Virus record (IMG/VR): IMGVR_UViG_3300024262_002316
Location: 1-64,000 of that record
DNA length: 64,000 nucleotides
Source: a virus
Strand: one strand, 5' to 3'
This document shows, in pieces, positions 42,951 through 52,100 of the stretch (position 1 is the first letter of the stretch; the number at the start of each line of letters is the position of its first letter). Under the pieces are notes generated by a model, which was not told the DNA's origin, ran no database searches, and saw only the letters and a list, made by a program, of their open reading frames with translations. The position numbers were made by a program, and so were the translations under genes.

Positions 42951-43982
42951 ATTTTCCTCCTTCAGAGCCTCTCTTAAGTCATTCGACTCCCTATACTCTC
43001 CAATGACATGAGAGGCTAAAACAACTTCTTCAGATGCCATAGCGTTCTCAACGTCTCCAACTTCTAAAATCAATGACTCAGGATTAGCAGGAGTCGCTAC
43101 CACCCCAACGCCACCGAACATTATACTTCTAAGAACTCTTGCTACTTTCTTACCTTGAAAGTTTCCATCACCACCATTTATTCTTAAGTGACCTTCAAGT
43201 ACACTAGAAGTGGCTTCTGTTCTTTTTATTATTTCGCCACCAAGTAAATAGTCATATTCAGAGAACCAAGCTTCTACTGATACAAACAACTGATTACGTG
43301 ATGCTAAAGATTGAATTCTTCCGGCTATTTCAGGAAAAATGTACGCATAAATAACAGCCTCATTGACGATATCAATCTCTTCTTCTATATCAATATCATC
43401 TAGATCTTCTAGGATATGACCATCTTTTGATACAGCATAGGTGCTAAGTATGTGCCCGATTATATCTGAATCTTCGTGTTCAATATTAACTGGCTTATTA
43501 GCTCCTGTGGACCTAGCTCTTACAAGTTCTTCTTTTAGAAACACATCGTCATTTAGGTTCATTCCTTGTGAAACTAGAACTGACTTCATTCTTAAAAGAT
43601 CTGGATCCAACTCTTCAGATGCTTTAGATCTTAGTGTATCTTTGTTTATAACATCAGAGGCCCAAGCTTTTCCTTCTTGGCCCCCGTATAGATTATCAGA
43701 AACAGTGTCTTCGCCATTTCTGCTAAAATACTTATTTATTCTGTTAACCGCACTTATTGATAGATCTTTTCCACTAGCAATATCATTAGCAACTGACACT
43801 CTTAGCTTAGAAGCTTTCGCTCCTTCTTCAACTTGCTTAAGTCCAAGCTCTGCGCTATCTATCATATCTTGGGTTGGTTGGAATAAAGCATTAGATCTAA
43901 CTATCTGCAACGGCTCAGAGATGTCATTTTTAGACATCTTTGTTAGCTGAGCCAATGCTCTTAATTCTGTTTTATACTTCAT
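42060..43982 (-). CDS. Prohead protease fused to scaffold domain
   Basis: 640 aa. N-terminal ~340 residues look like a phage capsid-maturation serine protease: PVNIEHEDSDIIGHIL supplies the likely catalytic His, and LFVSVEAWFSEYDY the likely Ser. The C-terminal ~300 residues are highly acidic (long Glu/Asp/Ser/Val runs) then coiled coil (ARVAELEFVIGTMTGMFAKQ), ending with a basic tail TKNKRKR, typical of scaffolds. An internal start at 42950 can make the scaffold alone (separate feature). Upstream of decoration and capsid genes. Confidence 0.72.
   Translation of the reverse strand: MKYKTELRALAQLTKMSKNDISEPLQIVRSNALFQPTQDMIDSAELGLKQVEEGAKASKLRVSVANDIASGKDLSISAVNRINKYFSRNGEDTVSDNLYGGQEGKAWASDVINKDTLRSKASEELDPDLLRMKSVLVSQGMNLNDDVFLKEELVRARSTGANKPVNIEHEDSDIIGHILSTYAVSKDGHILEDLDDIDIEEEIDIVNEAVIYAYIFPEIAGRIQSLASRNQLFVSVEAWFSEYDYLLGGEIIKRTEATSSVLEGHLRINGGDGNFQGKKVARVLRSIMFGGVGVVATPANPESLILEVGDVENAMASEEVVLASHVIGEYRESNDLREALKEENMGDEVQKDDLDLSTDETNIDLQEQHQEVQESEEATPSVTASDNDSTEENKDADMTLTVKFVVDDSEVVEALSQADVVVDTEVVADESESIEASTESEIEDSVEEIENSDNSQVEETEAQLDSVEADLFGAHDHPEIMARVAELEFVIGTMTGMFAKQNDIIASLDEKVVLLESEAVIAQRHNDLVQAGLSEELISSRMQKAVLMDKDEFNSYIEDIKGIVKASEVVEEKEEKQVEQEQTTASSEEEIVEVSEFNLDEIEPTSTEMNIEENNPVSDTIHDKFLKVVSSMVTKNKRKR
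42956..42962 (-). promoter_or_regulatory. Internal Shine-Dalgarno for nested scaffold
   Basis: Perfect AAGGAGG inside the protease coding sequence, 5 bases before ATG 42950. It encodes part of ALKEEN, so its presence is not forced by a conserved motif. Confidence 0.7.
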
Positions 43983-44035
43983 ATATTAAACCCTCATGTT
44001 AAATTAACTATGCTAAAACACATTATCTACTATTA

Positions 44036-44041
44036 TATACG
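44036..44041 (-). promoter_or_regulatory. CGTATA late-promoter-like motif, site 5
   Basis: Minus-strand TTCGTATATAATAGTAG in the 71-base gap before the protease-scaffold gene; about 54 bases from the ATG. It would drive the head operon. Confidence 0.5.
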
Positions 44042-44053
44042 AACTTACAATTG

Positions 44054-44506
44054 TTAATCTTTGTTTTCGATTTTTTCTTTAACTAAGTCTTTATAGGCTT
44101 TCAATAATTGCTTGTGGCCCATTATTTTGTCAGCAGTCTTTTCTACCCCACGACTACCTATGTATCCACCAATTCCTATTTTAATAACATCCCATGCATC
44201 AGGGGGAAGGTCTTTAGCTCCATTGATTCCGAAGTGTTCAAGTACAACCAAGAGAAAGAGGCCAGTCACGACTATTGGTCTCCATGACCTTGTTAGCCAA
44301 GAATCACTTCCTGCTTCGGCGGTTATAATAGAAGCTTGGCCATCTATCTTGGCTTTCTCCAGCTCTATCATTTTTTCTTTGACACCTACTTGTATCTTAG
44401 CCATCTCGTTTTCCAGCTTCATCTTCTCTTCTTTACTAAGATGTAGATCATCGATTAAATCGACTGCTGGCTTAAATATAGATGCTATAAATGCTAATAT
44501 GCTCAT
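44054..44506 (-). CDS. Holin (3TM-type)
   Basis: 150 aa from ATG 44506 (MSILAFIASIFKPAV); a TTG at 44521 would add five residues. Layout: N-terminal amphipathic/hydrophobic segment, charged coiled coil (LSKEEKMKLENEMAKIQ), then SWLTRSWRPIVVTGLFLLVV as a clear membrane segment and a third hydrophobic/Gly-rich part IKIGIGGYIGSRGVEKTAD. This matches the 3TM holin family, including the S-W-x-x-RSWRP signature. No endolysin is recognised next to it. Confidence 0.78.
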   Translation of the reverse strand: MSILAFIASIFKPAVDLIDDLHLSKEEKMKLENEMAKIQVGVKEKMIELEKAKIDGQASIITAEAGSDSWLTRSWRPIVVTGLFLLVVLEHFGINGAKDLPPDAWDVIKIGIGGYIGSRGVEKTADKIMGHKQLLKAYKDLVKEKIENKD

Positions 44507-44527
44507 TATATATTGATCCAATCTTTT

Positions 44528-45019
44528 TTAACTAAAGTTAGCGTAGAATCTACCATAATAAGCACTATCTGTATCTGATCTATGTAAAAGCACAAAATCA
44601 ACAGCATTAGCTGTAGCGGTCAGCGTGGGAATTGTTCCACCTGGCCACTGAACTTCTGCTGGCCAGGTTATTGTTCCACTCCCAGCGGGGTTTTGATGAA
44701 TAACAAACTTATAATCAGCTCCACCTATGACGTTGGAAAAATCTAAAGTTGTACCTGATGTACTAAGACTTAGATTTACCATAATCCCATCTGCAAAATC
44801 TATAGAGGTTCCAGATCCGGTAACTGTTACAGGTTGTTCGACAATATATGTATCAGCAATCATTAGTCTACCAGATGCATCAACTTTTACGGGATATCCG
44901 TTTTCTCCATTTGAAAAAACCGAAAGCGTAGAACCAGAGGTTCCTCCGTTTGTTAGAATTCTTCCATCTGTGTCAACAGAAATCGCATTTCCAGTTGGTC
45001 CATATCTAAATATTGGCAT
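44528..45019 (-). CDS. Small fibre-type protein, paralogue of the next gene's C-terminus
   Basis: 163 aa. It aligns with the last ~160 residues of the 45034-46551 protein: NAISVDTDGRILT / KSIFVDASGNLLT, GENGYPVKVDASGRLM / GQEGNPMATDLNGMLL, and YKFVIHQNPAGSGTITW / YNLIVHQNSGFGGGINF. Beta-rich with a C-terminal SDTDSAYYGRFYANFS. Probable virion fibre tip or decoration module. Confidence 0.6.
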   Translation of the reverse strand: MPIFRYGPTGNAISVDTDGRILTNGGTSGSTLSVFSNGENGYPVKVDASGRLMIADTYIVEQPVTVTGSGTSIDFADGIMVNLSLSTSGTTLDFSNVIGGADYKFVIHQNPAGSGTITWPAEVQWPGGTIPTLTATANAVDFVLLHRSDTDSAYYGRFYANFS

Positions 45020-45033
45020 TATATATCTTTCTA

Positions 45034-46551
45034 TTAACTATAGTCTTCACCTGTTATTGTATAATATTTTCCATCTCGAATGGAATAATGTAGTTCTCCC
45101 CAGTGAACCTCACCTGATCCTATCGGACTATATGGATTAACTCCACCTGGATGACTGGTTGTGGTAATGAAATTTATACCTCCACCAAATCCACTATTTT
45201 GATGAACAATAAGATTATATTGTTTACTGCCAACTTGGACCCCCTGAATAGACCAAAACGTAGAGGAGGCCCTGTCACTTTGTATATGTAAAGAATCACC
45301 GTTGTCAAAATTTGAAGTAGGAAAGCTTATAGTATTGGTTTGTGATTGCTCTGAGTATTCTTGAGTAACTAGTTTAGTCAAAAGCATTCCGTTTAAATCT
45401 GTTGCCATTGGGTTTCCCTCTTGTCCAAAAGCATATATATAGGGAGCAGAAGCCTGATTAGAGCTAGTTAATAAGTTTCCGCTTGCATCAACAAATATGC
45501 TTTTACCCAGTGGACTAAATTCTGCTACAAGAGGAAAATCCTCTTGTTCTAACGCTCCGATATCATACCCAGCGCCCAGAGGGCGAGTTGTACCAATCAT
45601 GTCAGTCGTTATTCCCTGAGCAGTAAGGTCCGCTCCCGTGTCAAAGAGGAGTCCGTTATAGTTGGGAGTAAGATTCTCTGTCCCGACCGTGACATTGGTG
45701 AACGTGTCCGTATTATATGGAACGTTTCTTAAGGAGGCCGTAATTGCCTCTGCATTGCTCGTCGCGTCGTTGGCCCCTCGGTTGATTGTAGCAAGGAGAA
45801 TGTCGTTGTAGATAGTAGAAGACTCAACTGAGCGCGAGAAGTAGTTGTTGTTTGAGTCCCATGTATCCGCGTTCCTAATACTAAGAAGTATGCAGGTTCC
45901 GCTGGGCTTATCGTTAACAATGACTGTGTTGTTGTAGAATGTGTGAGTGAGGGCGCTCAATGCCGTCGCCTGAATAAAGCAGGTGTTTAGTTGCCCTGTG
46001 GCACCATTCGCGTTGTAGATAAAAATGTTGTTTGTGAATTCGCAAATGTCGTTAGGTCCGATTACATCAAATATCGGACCCTCTTGGTTAGATGCATCTG
46101 CCGGTGTTGCTTGCGTCGAGATTAGCAGGCAGCTATCTATAGATACAGAGTTCGCACCAACCAGTGAGTACAGACACTTCGACGTTCCCGTCATAGCGCA
46201 ATCGACTTGAATACCCTGAACCAGGATATCGCACCTCGGGAACAGGAGCCCATTGTTCCCACCAGGGTTGCCTTGCATATAAGCTTCGGATGTGTTGAGT
46301 GTTCCGGTACCTGTGTACTCTGATCCCGCCTGGGCGCGAACCACTACACGGTTTGTCTTCGTTGTCGTCCATCCCAGGAAGTCCACGCGTCCCGTGGGGT
46401 TCCCTACGTTGGTTCCGCCGATCACCTCAGCTACGGCGATCGTGTCGTCGCCCGTGGCGAGGGTTAGGTCCCGCTGTTGCGCGGCTTCCCACGCAACCAG
46501 GGACGAGTAGTCTCCGCCTGATCCGACTGTGTGAATGACTTCAGTTGCCAT
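45034..46551 (-). CDS. Beta-helix fibre protein with chimeric composition
   Basis: 505 aa. Residues 1-340 are a right-handed beta-helix: MATEVIHTVGSGGDYSSLVA, then RVVVRAQAGSEYTGTGTL, repeated N-x-F/V strands and the closing GAGYDIGALEQED. The last ~160 residues are a different module paralogous to the gene downstream. DNA coding for the helix is far richer in GC than the C-terminal module (42 of 60 at 46441-46500 versus about one third at 45181-45240), a clear mosaic. Likely fibre or tailspike; no catalytic residues identified. Confidence 0.65.
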   Translation of the reverse strand: MATEVIHTVGSGGDYSSLVAWEAAQQRDLTLATGDDTIAVAEVIGGTNVGNPTGRVDFLGWTTTKTNRVVVRAQAGSEYTGTGTLNTSEAYMQGNPGGNNGLLFPRCDILVQGIQVDCAMTGTSKCLYSLVGANSVSIDSCLLISTQATPADASNQEGPIFDVIGPNDICEFTNNIFIYNANGATGQLNTCFIQATALSALTHTFYNNTVIVNDKPSGTCILLSIRNADTWDSNNNYFSRSVESSTIYNDILLATINRGANDATSNAEAITASLRNVPYNTDTFTNVTVGTENLTPNYNGLLFDTGADLTAQGITTDMIGTTRPLGAGYDIGALEQEDFPLVAEFSPLGKSIFVDASGNLLTSSNQASAPYIYAFGQEGNPMATDLNGMLLTKLVTQEYSEQSQTNTISFPTSNFDNGDSLHIQSDRASSTFWSIQGVQVGSKQYNLIVHQNSGFGGGINFITTTSHPGGVNPYSPIGSGEVHWGELHYSIRDGKYYTITGEDYS

Positions 46552-46883
46552 TATCCACCACCCCTATTTTGTCCAGCAATAGGAGAAGCGTTTATTGGTA
46601 AAGGAGGCGGAACTACTGAAGGAAGTCCTTCTACGTCCTCATATTCTGTGAGGTCCGTGCCCACAATCTTCCACCGTGAGCGGCGCGTCTCGATACTGCC
46701 GAGGAATGTTGCAATAGCAGCAGATGCAGTAGGGCTACCTACGTCTACATCTGGAATCTGAATAATATTGAATATTGGATCTGTCATCTCTTCTAGTCCC
46801 CAATTATGTCCATCGGGACGTATATCTATAACATCCCCGATCTCATATCCATTTGTAGCTATAGCTATTGTTAGGAGTTCCAC
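46551..46883 (-). CDS. Small hypothetical virion-region protein
   Basis: 110 aa, GTG start 46883 with AGGA 6 bases upstream. Opening ELLTIAIATNGYEIGDVIDI resembles small capsid-accessory proteins, and the C-terminal half is Pro/Gly-rich and disordered (SVVPPPLPINASPIAGQNRG). The middle has IETRRSRWKIVGTDL. No family recognised. Shares one base with the fibre gene downstream. Confidence 0.5.
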   Translation of the reverse strand: MELLTIAIATNGYEIGDVIDIRPDGHNWGLEEMTDPIFNIIQIPDVDVGSPTASAAIATFLGSIETRRSRWKIVGTDLTEYEDVEGLPSVVPPPLPINASPIAGQNRGGG

Positions 46884-46970
46884 TGTATATCCTATTCTTC
46901 ACTTTGTATATTTAATAAAAAACAACTCATATTTTCATCATTTATGTTAATAGAGTTAAGCATGGTATAA

Positions 46971-46976
46971 TATACG
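46971..46976 (-). promoter_or_regulatory. CGTATA late-promoter-like motif, site 6
   Basis: Minus-strand ACCGTATATTATACC in the 107-base gap after the portal gene, about 88 bases before GTG 46883. The remainder of the gap is AT-rich with no ORF. Confidence 0.4.
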
Positions 46977-46990
46977 GTCTACCACTAATA

Positions 46991-49057
46991 TTAATTTGTA
47001 GGGTTTTTGCATAAAGCAAATGCCTTTTGTGTTATTTCTTTTAACTTGTCTTTTGGCGGTCTGCGACCGTTTAGAGATACAAAATCGTTAACCTGATTGT
47101 TAATTGATTTTTGAATCATGTCATTTATCTGAGAGGGAACATTTGTTTTATTAATTTCATCTATGTTATCTGAATATTTAACATAAATCATAGCTGGAAC
47201 AATGTTTTCTACAAGTATATCCATCACCTCGTCTAAATCTTCATTCTTCATAAACCTAGCATCGCTATAGCTTTTATCTTCACATACACATATTTTTGCA
47301 CTGGTATAAGTATGCTCAAAAGCTTGATCTATTTCTTTTTTAGTAAAGATTATCTTTGTAGCAGCCTGCCCAACTGGGTTAGTAGGTTCAACCACTTTGG
47401 GTCTATTTTTAGGGCCAGTAGGACTTCCCCCGTCTTTGCCGTTTTGTTCCTGAGCTGAGGGAAGATTTTCCTTTGGCTCCAGTAATTCAGAAATTCCGGG
47501 TGGGCCTGTTGGATACTGAGGACCAAATTTCCCAACCCTAAGAAGCGCAAACGGGCTCTCTTCTTTTATAGCATCTCTCTTTTTATCTTCTTCTATCATC
47601 CGACTAGACTCAATTTCTATGTTCTCACCAAACCTAGCTATTAGAGTTTCATAAGATAAGGCATTTCTGTCAAATAGCTCAAGCATGAACTTCTTTTGAA
47701 TTTCTTCGTTGGTCAGAGACATGTTAACAAGTCTAACGTGAGGTCCAGATCTGAATCCCATGTTCTTAGTGACTATCTCAACTTGCTCAGTTATAAAATC
47801 TAGAAGTTGCTGCCTACCAGTCTCTAGCCTCTCAAGGAGAGTTTTAACCGAGAGAAAGGAGTTACTGTAGTTTCCGCCACCACCGTTGATTAAGATTTCT
47901 GCTATCCCTAGGCCACTTCGGATGTCATCATCGACCTGCTTGTATTTCTCGGCTGAGAAGAAATCTTTAACTGGAGGATACTCGGTCTCTACACTAATTA
48001 GATCGTCCCAAACAATAGTCTTAGATTTACTTGGGTTCTTGAGCATGTTGACCATCTTGTTATATTTGTTTTTAGATGGAAGAATTCCTTCTTTAGAGTC
48101 TCCTAGCTTAACAATGGTTAAGACATTTGTAACGCCCTCTGCTATGGATATGTCCATGTCTCTAATTTGTTTTTTAAATTTTACGTCTTCAATAACCCTC
48201 CATAGCATTGGATTGGCCCAACAACGATATCCATCTTTTTTGTAAAACAACATATTAAACCTATTTGGATCAAGTGTGGCTAATCCAGTTTTAATGAAAC
48301 TTTCCCACTCTTCTGTTGTCATACTGTTTTTTATATTTTTAACAGAATCACTATTAGTCTTACCTGCTAAGTCTTTGCACTCTTCTTTATTATACTGGTA
48401 TGACCAACGATAGTCTCCTATTATGTCATTCCCTGTTTTTCTAAGGTTCATAACATCTAATACCCTATATTTGTAAGGTATTATCTTGCTACCCTGCAAG
48501 GTTTTATCTTCAAATAGATGATCATTAGAACTCTTTTTACCGAAACTCCTCTTAAATTTCTCAGCTTCGGCATCACTAATTCTTCCAGTGGAGGATAAGA
48601 TTGGGACGTTTCCATCTCTGTAAATGCATTTTAGTATTTGTTCAGACAAGTCTCTAAGGGCAACTTTCTTAGCCCACTGTTTAAAAAACTTTTCTATTTG
48701 CTTTGAGGGGTGATATATCTCTATTCCCTCTATTCCAAAGTCGGTCATTAGGTCAATAATGTTGCCTATAATTCCAACATTCTCATATGCCTCTCGACAC
48801 GAACCTATTCTGTCTTTTATTTGCTGTTCGTTTGCGCCAGATCTTTCGGTGCTTCCATCGAACTTTACTTTGCTCCTGCCAAATGCTCCTGAGTCAGATT
48901 TGGATATAAAATCTCCCTCTTTAGCAAGGAACCCATCAAAGTATTTAGACCTCTTGATGTTAGTTTCTCGCTCAGAAGGAGTTTTTTTTGTTCTAGGTTT
49001 TCTAATTGAGGGCTTTTCAGAGTTGTCAGTGCCCTCGTTATTTGCATCATTGATCAT
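46991..49057 (-). CDS. Portal protein
   Basis: 688 aa. After a basic disordered N-terminus (IRKPRTKKTPSERETNIKR), the body has portal-like order: helical wing (GSCREAYENVGIIGNIIDLM), clip/stem region (ILKCIYRDGNVPILSS), and a long C-terminal helical crown (VEIVTKNMGFRSGPHVRL, LERLETGRQQLLDFITE). The C-terminal 130 residues (KIIFTKKEIDQAFEHTY...) appear additional. Directly downstream of large terminase, as expected. ATG 49057 is preceded by GGAG 7 bases upstream. Confidence 0.75.
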   Translation of the reverse strand: MINDANNEGTDNSEKPSIRKPRTKKTPSERETNIKRSKYFDGFLAKEGDFISKSDSGAFGRSKVKFDGSTERSGANEQQIKDRIGSCREAYENVGIIGNIIDLMTDFGIEGIEIYHPSKQIEKFFKQWAKKVALRDLSEQILKCIYRDGNVPILSSTGRISDAEAEKFKRSFGKKSSNDHLFEDKTLQGSKIIPYKYRVLDVMNLRKTGNDIIGDYRWSYQYNKEECKDLAGKTNSDSVKNIKNSMTTEEWESFIKTGLATLDPNRFNMLFYKKDGYRCWANPMLWRVIEDVKFKKQIRDMDISIAEGVTNVLTIVKLGDSKEGILPSKNKYNKMVNMLKNPSKSKTIVWDDLISVETEYPPVKDFFSAEKYKQVDDDIRSGLGIAEILINGGGGNYSNSFLSVKTLLERLETGRQQLLDFITEQVEIVTKNMGFRSGPHVRLVNMSLTNEEIQKKFMLELFDRNALSYETLIARFGENIEIESSRMIEEDKKRDAIKEESPFALLRVGKFGPQYPTGPPGISELLEPKENLPSAQEQNGKDGGSPTGPKNRPKVVEPTNPVGQAATKIIFTKKEIDQAFEHTYTSAKICVCEDKSYSDARFMKNEDLDEVMDILVENIVPAMIYVKYSDNIDEINKTNVPSQINDMIQKSINNQVNDFVSLNGRRPPKDKLKEITQKAFALCKNPTN

Positions 49058-49097
49058 ATTATTCTCCAGTAAAAGAGTGCTAGTGCTCTACTATTAC

Positions 49098-49103
49098 TAT
49101 ACG
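49098..49103 (-). promoter_or_regulatory. CGTATA late-promoter-like motif, site 7
   Basis: Minus-strand ATCGTATAGTAATAGTAG in the 49-base gap between terminase and portal, 41 bases before the portal ATG. Confidence 0.45.
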
Positions 49104-49106
49104 ATC

Positions 49107-52100
49107 TCAGACTGGAGAGCTTCCAAATTCTTCTGCCCATCCACCCATAGCGTCGTCATCATTGTATCTTCTTCTTGCCACTATTTTATCATTTAAAGTC
49201 ATGTCTTCATACTTTGAAGCCATATAGTTAGACAAAAGAAGTGAACTGTATCTATCCTTATGTTTAGTGGTGTCGTCAGTTTTGGAGTTCATGGGTTTTA
49301 GATTAAAGTGTTTGCGCCCAGTAGTTGTATATGTTACAGTAATTGATAGTAATTCTTTTTTAAGTTCAGATATTTCATAAATTATATCCTCATACTCCTC
49401 ATTTGTGTAATCCGAGTGAGGTCTAGGGAACATTAACTTCTTATCTTCTATGTTCTTTTGTAGTAAGGAGTTAGCTTCCTCAATCCAACTACTATTAAAA
49501 GCCTGCATGTTCAGAATACGAATAGCTTTATCATCTCTAGAGTCATCCTCTATTCTTACAATCTTAGGCTCACTATCTTTCTTTATGTCGTATCCATCTG
49601 GAGACTTGTCTATGTTTAACAGTTCTTCTATAGCCATACCTCCTCCGCCGGAGTCCATGTTTATACCTATGACATTGAAATCTCTCATTAGTTGTCTCAT
49701 CTTCGCGGCAGCAAAAGAATATTTCTTGTTTTGACAAGTCCAATGATAAACTACTTTATTGGGCTGTCCTATCTCAATTATGCTAATAGAAAACCTATCT
49801 ATTGTTCTAGCAGGGTCTACTCCCATAATGTAGTTTCTATCTTTTCTGCCCTTTACTTTTATCTGAAATCCATCAAAGGAATTAGCTGTGGCTTCTTTGA
49901 GATCTCTAGCCTTGAAGAACCCAGCCGAGTCATCTGCAAATTCAGCGTTATACTCCATATCAAATATATGTTTAGGCATAGTAGCTTTAGCAGCCTGGAT
50001 TAGTTTTCTATCCATCATACCTTCTGGGAGTTGATCATATCTATATTTTACAATACAATAATCTCTAAAGTCAACCTCATACTCATCGTCTGATCCTAAG
50101 AGGTCAGTAAACTCATTAGCTTTGCCTTTAAGTTGATTTGCGATAATTGCAGCATAGTGTTTGTATTGGTGATAAAATGGTCCATTGGTGTATCCAGCAG
50201 TTCCAGCTAATATTATCTTGTTTCCAATACTTATGAACTCATTGTCAAGAGAATCCTCTTCTCCGTCTTGAGCGGCCTCTTTTGCCTTCTGCCAAGGATC
50301 TGATTGAGTTGCACCAAAGCCTCTGATTACCTTGTTAAATATCTCTGAGTCTATGCTGTCGAATTCGTCTGCCATAATTACGTGACCACGTTCTCCCCTA
50401 ATCTTCTCACCATTACCTAGTGGTAGAGCTGTTATAGAAGATCCGCAAACACTATATCTACAGGTATCTGTTCCAATTCTGGGCTCACCATCAGACATAG
50501 ATCTTAGTATTGGCGCTTTATCATATATTCTTTTAATTTCAGAGAAGATCAACTTGGAGTTGTGACTGATTAAGCCATTTGAAAAATAATCATGCACTTT
50601 GTCAACTGAAAAATCATATGTTTTATTTCTCTTGTTTTCCTTTGAGACAATTTTACTATAGTGAAAATCGCTTCTAATCATTGATTGAAGCTTATTCAAA
50701 CTGTCACAGATTATATTGTTGTTTTGACAGTAAGATATTATTCTTTCAACATAAGTTCTAGTGAAGCTGCTTTTTTCATAGTTAGAACAAATAAGAAGAC
50801 TTCTTATTGGATCTGAATTAACTCTATTTTCTTTTCTAAAGCTAGTTATAGAATCCATCACTTCTCTCATATGTTTACCAATATTAGGAATAATATCTCT
50901 ATTGCTCCTTCTGTTTGTTGACATGATTTTATCACAAACAAAATTAAGTTTGTCCATTTTTCTAGATAAAGAGAATCCTATTTCCTCTTTAAACTTCAAT
51001 ATAGACTCCTTTGAACATATTTCTAATTGAAATAGGGTTCTTTTTCTTCCTGAATTGTTTTCAGACAGCCCGGCAATTATGCCAAAGTTAAGAAGAGCAG
51101 TTTGCAGTTGCCTAGCTAAGACATCTGACGTTGTGGCGAAAGAAACCTTGTTCTTGGTAACTTGATCATATACGCCGCCATCTGAATCAAATAGGCTTCT
51201 TATGAAACTGGACTGAACAGACTTCGGAGATTGAAGAATTTGACTTGGTATAAATTTTTCATAAGACTTTTTCCCTGCTAGTCCAAATCTCTCAAAGAGA
51301 CCCCAACCTACGACGGAACCCTTTGATATTTGGGTCACACCATCTTTCTTGATGCTAATATTTGGGCTTTTGTTGAAATACCTACAATATAATTTTTCCA
51401 TTATATCTAAATATTCCTTTTCTTTGTTTATAAACAACAAGTAGTTCTTTTGAGTTAAGCAGCCATCTCCCACTAAGGATCCCATAAAATATGCAAGATC
51501 TTCATCTATAACCTGAGGGAAGCTACATCTATCATATGGATCATCTGGAATCATGTCTCCGATAAATACACTATCTTTGTTCCAAAGTTCAGGCTTAGAT
51601 ACTACAGAGTAGTCCCCTTCTTTTACGTCTTTTAACTCACGATACTCTAGCTCTCCGTCACCATTAACTATTAGTATTTTATGTCCAGTAGAACCCTCTA
51701 GTTGGACTCCAAGCTCTGACTTAATCTTTATAGTATCTTGCTCTTCGTTTTCCCAAAAGTCAAGACATTTTTGGTACCCCTCAGATGACACAATGTACTC
51801 AGGCTTAGATTTAAGTTGGTCAACTCTTATCATTCCTTTGTTAGTCATTATATAAGTATCTCCAGTTACACATTGCCTGAAAGATGCTGACACTAGTATT
51901 ATCCTTGTATTTGGGAACATTACTGCGTGATAAACTGCATATATCGCCAGCATCATGGTGTTGTGAGATATCATTCCATTGGAAACAAATGAGTGTGTTC
52001 CTGGTATGTTGAAATCGTATGTTACACACCTTGAGTCTTCTTTATGTTCGACTTTTCTATATATGTAATTAGAGTCTATAAGTCTAGATAGTTCAATAGT

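Noticed and set aside
46133-46538. Long ORFs on other frames and strands in the GC-rich fibre gene
   Set aside because: They are by-products of high GC (few stop codons), have no ribosome sites and cross the well-supported beta-helix gene.
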